Shown here one piece after another: positions 1-6,504 of a stretch of DNA of 8,344 nt (positions are counted from its first letter, which is position 1; every line of letters starts with the position of its first letter). Source of the DNA: Massilia sp. (lineage in GTDB: Bacteria; Pseudomonadota; Gammaproteobacteria; Burkholderiales; Burkholderiaceae_D); contig JAQGNM010000574.1 of NCBI GenBank assembly GCA_028291845.1, positions 1 to 8,344 on the forward strand. The letters are read 5' to 3'. The notes beneath the pieces are model-generated. The model made no database searches. It worked only from the letters and a program-made list of their open reading frames with translations, and had not been told where the DNA came from. The position numbers and the translations under genes were made by a program.

Positions 1-668
1 AGCTGAACACCGTTGGTGGCGGGTATCCCGAAGCTGTACTGATCGGCAGTCGTCCAAGTCGTGTTACCGGTGTTTTGCATGACGATTCTAAGCGCGTAGC
101 TCTGCCCGGCCGTCATCTGGGCAGGCACAGACTGCGCAAGCACTACCGCAGCATTGATGCGTGGCGGAGCGACGACATTGATCACCAAATTGGTGCTCAT
201 CGCCCCGAACCATTCCACCCCATCCTGCACCATCTGCCACTGGAAGTTGTAGTTCCCGGGCGTCGACGGCGCGATCACTTGAAAAGTAAAAGTCGCCGTC
301 TGTCCAGGCGCCACATCGCCCGCCATGCCGACTCTGGCGCCGCTCCAGGTGACGTTGTCGATCGGATTTTGTGATCCCAGCGCGTGCGAGGTCGAGGACG
401 ACCAGGTCTTGGTGCCGCTGTTGTACATGCTCACGGTAACGGTGTAGGCCGTACCGACCGTCATCGTGGTCGGTAACGACTGCGAACTGAAGCTTGAATA
501 GTTGTATGGCGGCTCCTCATCCGGCGGCGGTTGCGGGCGCAGTACACCGGCTGCGGGTTCGTCGGCGGCGCGGGTTGCTTGTGCGTGCGCATTCAAGCCG
601 GTGAAGAGCAATAACAGCAGCAGGCCGGCCAGCAGCGCGCGCGACAGCAAGTGCATACGAGCGATCAT
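1..668 (-). CDS. Exported NBR1-type Ig-like domain protein, 3' end beyond window (probably the start of a larger RHS-type protein)
   Basis: Read from 668 downward, the frame is open for 222 codons to the left edge. It begins with a clear signal peptide: a short basic start, a run of six leucines, then a likely cleavage after AHA (residues 27-29). A Pro/Glu-rich linker (about 35-55) follows. Residues about 61-166 form one Ig-like fold domain with the NBR1-type pattern: LPTTMTVG, a Tyr-Asn-Ser-Gly-Thr-x-x-Trp strand, LGSQNP, a VAPGQ turn and the late motif MVQDGVEWFG. A second copy starts near 172 (VPAQMTAG, MQNTGNTTW) and is cut by the edge. Such domains often precede RHS repeats in secreted bacterial proteins, so this may be the N-terminus of an RHS protein; that is inference. 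The start at 668 has GAGG seven bases upstream and overlaps the RHS stop as ATGA, so translation is probably coupled. An in-frame ATG at residue 5 is a weaker alternative. Confidence 0.85.
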   Translation of the reverse strand, partial: MIARMHLLSRALLAGLLLLLLFTGLNAHAQATRAADEPAAGVLRPQPPPDEEPPYNYSSFSSQSLPTTMTVGTAYTVTVSMYNSGTKTWSSSTSHALGSQNPIDNVTWSGARVGMAGDVAPGQTATFTFQVIAPSTPGNYNFQWQMVQDGVEWFGAMSTNLVINVVAPPRINAAVVLAQSVPAQMTAGQSYALRIVMQNTGNTTWTTADQYSFGIPATNGVQ

Positions 669-2122
669 TTCTTCACCTCGGCAACCTGGTGGCTGTGCAA
701 ATAGATGTACTGGGTCGACTGGGCCGGATTCGGTCCTCCCGTTCGCCGTGTATAAAGCAGTTGGCCGGCCGGGCTGTAGACGCTGATGGTCACGGTGCCG
801 TCGACGGCGCTGGTCTTGACGCGGCGGCCGAAGCCGTCGTAGACGTAAGTGTCGGGATTGGCGGCAGTGCTCAGGCGGTTGCCGAGATCGAAGGCAAAGG
901 CCTGGCCGTTGCGGGAAGTGACGTTGCCGCGGTTGTCGTAGGCATAGTTATACGTAAAACCGCCGGCGGTGCTTTGCAGGCTGTCGAGCAGGTTGCGGGC
1001 GCCGTAGTTGTAGCTGTTGACCCTGCCGCCGATGGTGCTGGTCTTGATATTGTCGAGCACATCGTAACCGTAGCTGGCGTTGCCCCAGATCGCGGGTGCG
1101 TTGGCAACAGTAAGGCGATCGAGGCCGTCATAGGCCATCGAACGAACCGAGCCATTACCGTGATCGGTGATTGACGCGACGTTGCCGTTGGCATCGTAGG
1201 CATATCCGTCATGGATCACGCCGGCATCCTGAGAAATTTCTGGCAAACCCCGTGTATTTTGCGTCAGGGTACGGACGCGGCCGTTTCCGTAAGTGAAGCC
1301 GGATACAGCGCCGCTCGGATGGTAGCCGATTGCGGTGGCGTAGGTGCCCACATGCGAAGGACGACCCAGCGCATCAGGATCGTAGCTTACGGTGCGGTTG
1401 GTGATCGCGTTGGTCGCTGCCGGATAGGTCAGTTGGACGGGATGGCCGTTGGCGTTGTAGTCGGTCCTGAGCGTGTAAGTCTGGCCCTCGAACGCCAGAG
1501 ACTGACTGGTCGGCAGGCGGCGGCTGTTGTAGTTCATGGTCCATACCGCGCCCGCAGAGCTCACTGTCTTGGGCTGGCCGTCCGGCCAGTAAGTGCGCGT
1601 CACCGAAGGACTGGCATCCCCGTATTTGGTCGTCCGCAGGCGGTTCATGGCGTCGTACGTGTAGGATATTTTTGCTGTGCTTGCCACACTGCTGGCACTG
1701 CAGGTGGCGGTGGACGTGAATGTCGTGCCTGCCGCGCGCCAGGTGACGTTGCCCGCATCGTCGAGCGACTGCACGGTGGAGCCGGTTTCCGGCTGGATGG
1801 TTTTGCACAAGCGGCCGTGGGTATCGTTCACAAAAGTGCGGGTGGCGGAAACCCCATTGCCGCTACGGGTAACTGCTTTGGGAAGACCGAAGACATTGCG
1901 GGTGATTGCCACCACCAGGGATTCCGGCGCAATGATGCCGGTGACTGCATCTTCGGTGGGGCTGTCGAAAGCCTGAAAACTGAAACGGGTGATATTGTTG
2001 CGGGGATCGCGCACCACTTTTTGAAATCCGGATTCGTAAGTGGTGTAAGTCGACAAGGGTCCCAGTTCGCTGTCGGCACGCACTTGCTCGGTACGGCCGA
2101 GTGCGTCGTAGAAGGTTCGCAC
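665..2122 (-). CDS. RHS/YD-repeat protein, truncated at its 5' end and lacking the core domain
   Basis: This is a 485-residue frame of RHS repeats, the beta-strand units that build the hollow shell of RHS and YD-repeat toxins and wall-associated proteins. Repeats are visible along its whole length, for example FYDALGR (4-10), SYTYDAMNRL (153-162), YAYDANGNV (307-315), AYDGLDRL (330-337), YAYDNRGNV (393-401) and YVYDGFGRRV (426-435). It ends with QYIYLHSHQVAEVKK, the segment that normally leads into the RHS-associated core (DxLGS-type motif) and a toxin tip; both are missing. The only start available is GTG at 2122, with AAGGGG directly against it, which is poor spacing. The frame continues upstream with RHS-like sequence, so the true N-terminus seems lost. 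There is no signal peptide. Its TGA overlaps the next gene's ATG. It may be translated by read-through from ndh, or be a decaying remnant. RHS identity is certain; a functional product is doubtful. Confidence 0.8.
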   Translation of the reverse strand: MRTFYDALGRTEQVRADSELGPLSTYTTYESGFQKVVRDPRNNITRFSFQAFDSPTEDAVTGIIAPESLVVAITRNVFGLPKAVTRSGNGVSATRTFVNDTHGRLCKTIQPETGSTVQSLDDAGNVTWRAAGTTFTSTATCSASSVASTAKISYTYDAMNRLRTTKYGDASPSVTRTYWPDGQPKTVSSAGAVWTMNYNSRRLPTSQSLAFEGQTYTLRTDYNANGHPVQLTYPAATNAITNRTVSYDPDALGRPSHVGTYATAIGYHPSGAVSGFTYGNGRVRTLTQNTRGLPEISQDAGVIHDGYAYDANGNVASITDHGNGSVRSMAYDGLDRLTVANAPAIWGNASYGYDVLDNIKTSTIGGRVNSYNYGARNLLDSLQSTAGGFTYNYAYDNRGNVTSRNGQAFAFDLGNRLSTAANPDTYVYDGFGRRVKTSAVDGTVTISVYSPAGQLLYTRRTGGPNPAQSTQYIYLHSHQVAEVKK

Positions 2123-2285
2123 CCCCTTCGTCAGATCGGCGCCATACCCTCTCTGCGGATACGATGAAAAGCATGGCCGGCCAGCGTGATCGAATTCGGT
2201 CTTGACAAAGGTCTGGCTGGCGGCATTGCCAACTTCGTAAGTCCAGGTGTACGCGGGCCCGCAATTGCCTCCGGCCTCGCCTGGA
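2123..2285 (-). pseudogene. In-frame RHS coding remnant with no start codon, between ndh and the RHS frame
   Basis: The RHS frame has no stop from 2122 up to an in-frame TGA at 2321-2323, which lies inside ndh. The translated stretch includes YTWTYEVGNAASQTFVK, TEFDHAGRPCFSSYP and GVRTFYDALGR, all in RHS style, so RHS coding sequence reaches at least to about position 2257. No ATG, GTG or TTG codon occurs in this frame between 2320 and 2123. The ndh stop lies at 2286-2288, so only about 28 bases separate it from recognisable RHS text. The simplest reading is that a deletion or insertion removed the start of an RHS gene and fused the rest behind ndh. An assembly error at this junction would look the same. 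Confidence 0.6.
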
Positions 2286-2287
2286 CT
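2240..2287. repeat. 8-bp inverted repeat spanning the ndh/RHS junction
   Basis: AGTCCAGG at 2240-2247 is matched by CCTGGACT at 2280-2287, with 32 bases between, and the inner part holds the 10-bp palindrome GCGGGCCCGC (2253-2262). The right arm includes two bases of the ndh stop codon. It could fold in an ndh transcript, but no T-tract follows on the minus strand, so it is not a convincing intrinsic terminator. It may be a chance repeat or a scar of the rearrangement at this boundary. Confidence 0.4.
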
Positions 2288-3692
2288 AGTGCAGCTTGAC
2301 CAGCGGCGCGGTCCGCCGTATCAAAAACCGCGCCAGCGCCAGCAAACCGGTACGCACCGTCCCCAGCACCGCGCGGTGGTGCATCAGGTGCAGGCTGACG
2401 TACATCATGCGGGCGAACATGCCTTCGACGAACCAGTTGAAGCCTTGCAGCGCACCCATCAGGCTGCCCACCGAGGTGCTGTTGCCGACCGAGACCAGCG
2501 AGCCGTAGTCGGTGTAGACATAACCCTTGGCGGGCGGCGGCTGCCCCTTCGCTTCGCGCACAAAGCGGTCGAGCAGGTAGTCGGCCTGCTGGTGCGCGGC
2601 CTGGGCGCGCGGCGGCACGCTGGCGCCCTTGGCGTCGACGCAGGCGGCGCAGTCGCCGAGCGCATAAATGTTGGCGAAGCCCTTGACCTGCAGCCTGTCG
2701 TCGACCTCGATCTGGCCGCCGCGGCCGACCGGCAAGCCCAGTTCGGACAGCCACTGCGGGGCGCGGATGCCGGCGGCCCACACGCACACGTCGGCCGGAT
2801 AGGTGTTGCCGGCGGCGTCGATCACCTGGTCCGGCTTGATCTGGGTCACCTTGCAATCGGTGACCACCTTGATGGCGCGCTGGTGCAGCAAGCCGAGCGC
2901 GGCGCTCGAGACTTTTTCCGGCAGCGGCGAGAGGATACGCGGCGCCCCTTCCAGCAAGGTCAGGTGCACATCGCGCATGGCGTCGAGGTGTTCGAAGCCA
3001 TAACTGGCGTAGACGCTGCTCGCCTCGCGCAGTTCGGCGGCCAGCTCGACCCCGGTGGCGCCGGCGCCGATGATGACGATGTCGACGCTGCCCTTGGCCG
3101 CCACCGGGCCGGCAGCGGGCTTGACGAAGCTGACCACGCTGTCGTCGACAACAGCTTGCGGCGCGCCGGAGGTGGCCTCGAGGAAGGCGCGCGTGGGCTG
3201 CGCGGCGGCATGCCTGCCGCGGCTCTGGTCGGCAATCGCCATCAGCCGCAGCAGTTTCAGGCGGAAACGTTCGGCGTCCTCGGTGGCGTTCAGCGAGATG
3301 GTGTTTTCCTGCGCGCCCGGCACGCCGAAATAGTTCGAGGTGCTGCCGACCGCCATTACCAATTTACTGAACATCACCCTGCGCGCCGGCAGCACTTCTT
3401 CGTTACCGCTGCGCACCGCGGCCACATCGATATGGCCACCGCCAGTGTCCAGGCCGGTCATGGCGCCGTAGATGAAGGTAAAACCGTTGTCGTGCGCCAG
3501 CATCTGGTACGACAGGCCTTCCTGGTGGATGTCGAGGGTGCCGGCGGCCACCTCGTGCAGCGAAGGCTTCCAGATGTGATACAGGCGGCTGTCGACCAGC
3601 GCCACCTTGGCCGGCCCCAGCTTGCGCCCCAGTTTGCAGGCCAGCTCCAGGCCGCCCGCCCCACCGCCGACCACCACGATCTCGCTGCGCAC
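2286..3692 (-). CDS. ndh: Type II NADH:quinone oxidoreductase (NDH-2)
   Basis: This 468-residue flavoprotein should pass electrons from NADH to ubiquinone at the inner face of the cytoplasmic membrane without pumping protons. Two dinucleotide-binding folds are visible: VVVGGGAGG near the N-terminus for FAD (GGGAGG, 9-14) and IVIIGAGATGVELAAEL (205-221) for NADH. IYALGDCA (342-349) is the second FAD contact, and AQAAHQ (363-368) fits the AQxAxQ quinone-site signature. The C-terminal part, about 410-468, is rich in aromatic and hydrophobic residues and suits membrane attachment. An Ala-rich stretch at about 155-200 between the two folds looks longer than usual. The start is GTG at 3692 because AAGGAG lies six bases upstream (3699-3704) and the FAD fold begins at once. 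A longer frame from ATG at 3755 would begin inside a terminator hairpin and adds 21 residues unlike the family. No terminator is evident after its TAG; RHS sequence follows. Confidence 0.95.
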   Translation of the reverse strand: MRSEIVVVGGGAGGLELACKLGRKLGPAKVALVDSRLYHIWKPSLHEVAAGTLDIHQEGLSYQMLAHDNGFTFIYGAMTGLDTGGGHIDVAAVRSGNEEVLPARRVMFSKLVMAVGSTSNYFGVPGAQENTISLNATEDAERFRLKLLRLMAIADQSRGRHAAAQPTRAFLEATSGAPQAVVDDSVVSFVKPAAGPVAAKGSVDIVIIGAGATGVELAAELREASSVYASYGFEHLDAMRDVHLTLLEGAPRILSPLPEKVSSAALGLLHQRAIKVVTDCKVTQIKPDQVIDAAGNTYPADVCVWAAGIRAPQWLSELGLPVGRGGQIEVDDRLQVKGFANIYALGDCAACVDAKGASVPPRAQAAHQQADYLLDRFVREAKGQPPPAKGYVYTDYGSLVSVGNSTSVGSLMGALQGFNWFVEGMFARMMYVSLHLMHHRAVLGTVRTGLLALARFLIRRTAPLVKLH

Positions 3693-3698
3693 TCGCTT

Positions 3699-3704
3699 CT
3701 CCTT
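3699..3704 (-). promoter_or_regulatory. Ribosome binding site deciding the ndh start
   Basis: The minus strand reads AAGGAG, six bases before GTG at 3690-3692. This is the best Shine-Dalgarno match near the gene and supports the GTG start over the in-frame ATG codons at 3755 and 3740. Between it and the upstream terminator only about 14 bases remain, including TATATC at 3718-3713, a possible -10 element. The ndh promoter would then overlap the terminator palindrome; no good -35 is seen. Confidence 0.75.
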
Positions 3705-3718
3705 GTCAGATACGATAT

Positions 3719-3755
3719 AAAAAAATGGTGTGTCCGACATTGTCGGACACGCCAT
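3719..3755 (-). terminator. Intrinsic terminator after the His/Gly-rich exported protein gene
   Basis: The minus strand carries ATGGC plus GTGTCCGAC, a 3-base loop AAT, then GTCGGACAC plus ACCAT, directly followed by a run of seven T (including the T of CCAT, positions 3725-3719). The stem has 13 pairs with one C/A mismatch. It lies about 40 bases after the TAG at 3794 and stops transcription toward ndh. The core arms GTGTCCGACA and TGTCGGACAC (3730-3739 and 3741-3750) form a perfect palindrome around one base, so a protein-binding role cannot be excluded. Confidence 0.75.
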
Positions 3756-3766
3756 CAGTCTACACC

Positions 3767-3790
3767 GGCGCCGCGCCGGGCGGCGGCGCC
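3767..3790. repeat. GC-only hairpin just after the 3794 stop codon
   Basis: GGCGCCGC (3767-3774) and GCGGCGCC (3783-3790) are perfect inverted arms around an 8-base loop, starting 3 bases after the TAG of the upstream minus-strand gene. No T-tract follows directly. It may protect the 3' end of the transcript or assist the T-tailed terminator at 3719-3755. Confidence 0.45.
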
Positions 3791-3793
3791 GCT

Positions 3794-4348
3794 CTAATCG
3801 CCGTGCCTGCCGTGACCGTTGCCGTTGCCATGACCGTTGCCACGGCCGTTGCCGCGGTCGTCATGGCCACGGTCGGGACCGCGGTCATGGCCGCGGTCAT
3901 GTCCGCGATCGTGGCCGCGGTGATCGTCGCGGTGGTCGTTGCGAAACTCGCGATGCGGTTCGCGGTAAAAGTTCTCGCGCACCACCACCGGGCGGTCGCG
4001 GTAATGCTGGCGATATCGCGGCGCGTAGGTATTGTTGTACCAGCTTTCCTGCACGAAATACACCTGGCGGCCGCAGGCGTTATAGCGGTAGCAATGCTTG
4101 GCCCAGTGGCGACGATGGCCTTCCGGCACGCGCAGGTAGACCGGCGCACCGACGAAGCGGCGCTCCACTACCACCGGCTGCGGCGAGTACAACACCGGTG
4201 GCGGATAGCCGCCGATGTTCAACTGGCCGTAAAAGCCCGGCTGGCCGACACTGATGTTGACCTGGGCCGCGGCCGGCGCGGCGATGCCGACGCCGGCGGC
4301 GATGGTGGCGATGGCCAGGACGGCCCTGGCGCTGGAAGTAAAATTCAT
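3794..4348 (-). CDS. Small exported protein with His/Asp/Arg/Gly-rich repetitive tail, function unknown
   Basis: The product has 184 residues. Residues 1-28 are a typical signal peptide (MNFTSSARAV start, hydrophobic core, APAAA before the cut), so the mature protein should be periplasmic or outside the cell. A compact middle part follows, rich in Tyr, Val and Pro (PVVVERRFVGAPVYLRVPEG), with two Cys close together (HCYRYNACG, about 102-110) that could form a disulfide, and then QVYFVQESWYNN. From about residue 132 the last 53 residues contain 10 His plus many Asp, Arg, Gly and Asn in HDRG and NG repeats, and are probably disordered. Related secreted proteins of unknown role occur in Burkholderiales. 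Metal or polyanion binding by the tail is inference only. The start at 4348 is preceded by AGGGGA; a longer frame from 4408 would put 20 extra residues before the signal peptide. A terminator follows, so it is probably a single-gene unit. Confidence 0.85.
   Translation of the reverse strand: MNFTSSARAVLAIATIAAGVGIAAPAAAQVNISVGQPGFYGQLNIGGYPPPVLYSPQPVVVERRFVGAPVYLRVPEGHRRHWAKHCYRYNACGRQVYFVQESWYNNTYAPRYRQHYRDRPVVVRENFYREPHREFRNDHRDDHRGHDRGHDRGHDRGPDRGHDDRGNGRGNGHGNGNGHGRHGD
3806..3922 (-). repeat. Coding tandem repeats: HDRG units then NG/HG units
   Basis: Within the exported protein gene, residues about 143-162 are repeats of the four-residue unit His-Asp-Arg-Gly (12 bases, with one Pro for His), and residues about 165-181 are dipeptide units of Arg/Asn/His with Gly. 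The DNA repeats are imperfect but close, so copy number could vary by slippage or recombination. Confidence 0.75.
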
Positions 4349-4480
4349 GATCGTCGTCCCCTGTGTTGTTCTGTCACGATGGCCGCACTTTATCAGAGTG
4401 CGCAACACTGTCTGTACGCCATGGCACCATTCTTACCCTTCTTACATGTCGTAACAAGCGCTCCATACCAACGATCCGCC
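4349..4480 (-). promoter_or_regulatory. Intergenic region between the LytTR regulator gene and the exported protein gene
   Basis: These 132 bases should hold the promoter of the exported protein gene. On the minus strand GTAAGAA occurs twice with a 9-base period (plus-strand TTCTTAC at 4430-4436 and 4439-4445). TTGTTA followed 17 bases later by AAGAAT is a weak promoter match. A short hairpin, CGCAC and GTGCG around 9 bases, lies near 4385-4403. No T-tailed terminator for the response regulator gene is clear. Confidence 0.3.
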
Positions 4481-5251
4481 TCACATGGTCTTGAACAGCG
4501 CCATGAACGGCTGGCTGACCGCCAGGGTTTCCGGCCGCGTTTTCAGTTTCAGTACGCCGCGCCCCATGTCGTCGCGGCTGATGGCGGCGATCGCCTTCAG
4601 GTTGACGATGGTGGAGCGGTGAATCTGCTTGAAAATGGCGGGATCGAGCACCTCGAGCAGTTCGCGGATCGGTTTGCGCAGCAGCGCTTCGCCGGCTGCC
4701 GTCATCACCACCGTGTACTTCGAGTCGGATTGAAAATACGCGATGTCCTCGACCATGATCAATTTCGTCTCGTTGCCCGAACTTGCGGTCAGCCACACCA
4801 GCGGCGGATTGCGCGGCTTCGATGGCGCCGCGCCGAGCTGGCGCAACAGTTCGGCCAGTTGCGCCGGGTCGGCGCCGGCGCCCGCCCTGGCGCGGCTTTG
4901 CAGGCGCTGCACCGTGGCCGCCAGGCGCACCGGGTTCAGCGGTTTTTGCAGGTAGTCGACGGCGCCGCGCTCGAAGGCGTCGATGGCGTACTGCTCGTAG
5001 GCGGTGACGAACACCACCTGGGTGCGCGGGCTGCAGGTCGCCAGCGCCGCCGCCACCTCCAGCCCCGACAGGCCCGGCATGCGGATATCGAGAAAGGCCA
5101 CGTCCGGCTGCTGCGCGGCGATCGCTTCGAGCGCGGCGGCGCCGTCTTCGCAGGCAGCGACGATCTCCAGCTGCGGCCAGGCGCGCTGCAATTGCTGCAC
5201 CAGTTCTTCGCGCAGCAGCGCTTCGTCTTCGGCGATCACGCAGCTGGTCAT
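4481..5251 (-). CDS. LytTR-family response regulator
   Basis: This 256-residue cytoplasmic regulator pairs with the kinase encoded just upstream. Residues 1-120 are a receiver domain: acidic pocket E8/D9 (VIAEDE), phosphate acceptor D55 in AFLDIRMPG, T83 in FVTAYEQYA and K103 in LQKPLNP. After a linker at about 120-148, residues about 150-255 form a LytTR DNA-binding domain, with VEDIAYFQSDSKYTVV, a RKPIRELLE segment and the typical FKQIHRSTIVNL stretch. Proteins of this type bind short direct repeats in promoters and act as activators. The start at 5251 overlaps the kinase stop as ATGA, with GGGAG six bases upstream; a longer frame from 5485 reads only through kinase DNA in another frame. 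AlgR and LytR are relatives, but the target genes cannot be told from this sequence. The exported protein gene next door is a possible one (inference). Confidence 0.93.
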   Translation of the reverse strand: MTSCVIAEDEALLREELVQQLQRAWPQLEIVAACEDGAAALEAIAAQQPDVAFLDIRMPGLSGLEVAAALATCSPRTQVVFVTAYEQYAIDAFERGAVDYLQKPLNPVRLAATVQRLQSRARAGAGADPAQLAELLRQLGAAPSKPRNPPLVWLTASSGNETKLIMVEDIAYFQSDSKYTVVMTAAGEALLRKPIRELLEVLDPAIFKQIHRSTIVNLKAIAAISRDDMGRGVLKLKTRPETLAVSQPFMALFKTM

Positions 5252-6504
5252 TGGACACTCCCGGGGACACTGATGGTGGCCGCCACCCCGGCCGGAAAAT
5301 TGGCGACGATATTGAAGGCCGCGGCGGCGCCGTAGGCCAGGCGCAAGCGCTCGCGCACATTGCGCAGGCCGATGCCGGTGCCGGCCCCTTCGCTGGAGAA
5401 GCCGCGGCCGTCGTCGGCCACCGTCACCGCCACGCCGCCGCAGGGCATGCGGGCGTCGCCCGGAATCTCGCGCGCCAGTATCCACACGGTGCCGCCGCCG
5501 CTTTGCGGTTCGAGCCCATGCTTGATGGCGTTTTCCACCAGGGTCTGCAGCATCATCGGCGGGAAGGCCATGCCGCGCAGGTGCAGCGGCACGTCGATCT
5601 GCAGGTTCAGCCGCGCACCCATGCGAATTTTCAGGATGTCGAGGTAGGCGTGGGCCCGTTCCAGTTCGACGCCGAGGGTCGACAGGTCGTCGCCTGTTCG
5701 CGGCAGCGAATGGCGCAGGTAGGTGATCAGGTTGCCCAGCATGGCGTCGGCGCGGGCCGGGTCGCTGCGGGTAAGGATCTGGGCGCTGGCCAGGGTGTTG
5801 TATAAAAAATGCGGCTCGACCTGGGCGTGCAGCAGCGACAATTTGGCGACCGTCAATTCCTTTTCGGTGGCCGATTCAACGGCCGCCACCTTCTCGGTGC
5901 GGCGCCGCTCGGCCACCCGGCGCGCAATCGCCCGCGACAGCGCTTCGGCGTTTTCCAGGTTGGTGGCGTAGTCGATGCAAAACCAGTCGGTCCAGGCGGC
6001 GCGCTCCGGCTCGCAGATCAGCATCACGCTGCCGGCGTCGCCGTTCGGGGTGACCGTCATCGATACCTGGTTGCGCATGCTGTGCATCGACACCACATGC
6101 TTCCACGATACCGAATCGCCCGGATAGGGGCTCGGCCGCTTGATGCGCACGCGGCTTTGCAGGCTGTCGCGCGCCGATTCGACGGCGTGCACGCCGGGCA
6201 GCTCGCGCATGGCCGCTTCCACCAGGTCGAACGCTTCGCCGGCCTCCATCGGCAGCTCGACCTGGCGGCGCTGGCGGCGCGACAAGGTGGCACTGCTGAG
6301 CTTGCCGGCGATCAGGCGCACCCGGTTGACGTGCGAAAAAGCCCCGGTGACGATCACCGCGATGAAAATAAAGCCGAAGCCGACGAAAAATCCCTCGCTC
6401 CTGGCGTTGCGGAAAAACAGTTCGTGGAGCGGGATGACGATCAACAGGTACATCACGAACCAGGCGAAGGCGAGGCGGAGAATGAAAAACAGGCTGGCAA
6501 ACAT
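5248..6504 (-). CDS. LytS-type sensor histidine kinase
   Basis: This 418-residue membrane kinase should phosphorylate the LytTR regulator encoded directly after it. Two hydrophobic segments (about 5-28 and 38-57) place it in the membrane with almost no external part. Residues about 80-200 form a cytoplasmic region not recognised as PAS, GAF or HAMP. The His_kinase family box is LLHAQVEPHFLYNTLASAQ with H232. The ATPase part has N325 (TLVENAIKHGLEPQ), DDGRGF (364-369) and GTGIGLRNVRERL (375-387). All residues needed for activity seem present. The stop TGA overlaps the regulator ATG, so the two are co-translated. The start ATG at 6504 has only a weak GGGA upstream. There is no extracellular domain, so the signal is probably sensed in the membrane or cytoplasm. 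Its ligand is unknown. Confidence 0.93.
   Translation of the reverse strand: MFASLFFILRLAFAWFVMYLLIVIPLHELFFRNARSEGFFVGFGFIFIAVIVTGAFSHVNRVRLIAGKLSSATLSRRQRRQVELPMEAGEAFDLVEAAMRELPGVHAVESARDSLQSRVRIKRPSPYPGDSVSWKHVVSMHSMRNQVSMTVTPNGDAGSVMLICEPERAAWTDWFCIDYATNLENAEALSRAIARRVAERRRTEKVAAVESATEKELTVAKLSLLHAQVEPHFLYNTLASAQILTRSDPARADAMLGNLITYLRHSLPRTGDDLSTLGVELERAHAYLDILKIRMGARLNLQIDVPLHLRGMAFPPMMLQTLVENAIKHGLEPQSGGGTVWILAREIPGDARMPCGGVAVTVADDGRGFSSEGAGTGIGLRNVRERLRLAYGAAAAFNIVANFPAGVAATISVPGSVQ

Noticed and set aside
660..700. A frameshift splitting one RHS protein into two genes
   Set aside because: Sequence after the RHS stop encodes a signal peptide with its own ribosome site, not a continuation of RHS text in another frame.
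1211..2167. Plus-strand frame of 318 codons opposite the RHS repeats
   Set aside because: Gly/Ala/Val-rich text mirrors the RHS repeats; no ribosome site or domain.
3693..3755. N-terminal extension of ndh from ATG at 3755
   Set aside because: It would be coded by the terminator hairpin and its T-tract, and a better GTG start with AAGGAG lies at 3692.
4349..4490. LytTR binding site pair near ATCGTTGGT
   Set aside because: One copy fits the consensus at 8 of 9 positions, but the second GTT-containing copy is 17 bases away with poor matches, not the expected 20-22.
2247..5335. Two long plus-strand frames of 516 and 536 codons (2247-3797 and 3725-5335)
   Set aside because: They run opposite to ndh, the exported protein gene and the LytTR gene, which have clear family motifs. 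Their translations are His/Arg/Ala-rich without motifs, as expected for shadows in GC-rich DNA.
5252..5485. N-terminal extension of the response regulator to 5485
   Set aside because: The extra 78 residues are Arg/Gly-rich out-of-frame kinase DNA; the receiver domain begins right at 5251 with a good ribosome site.
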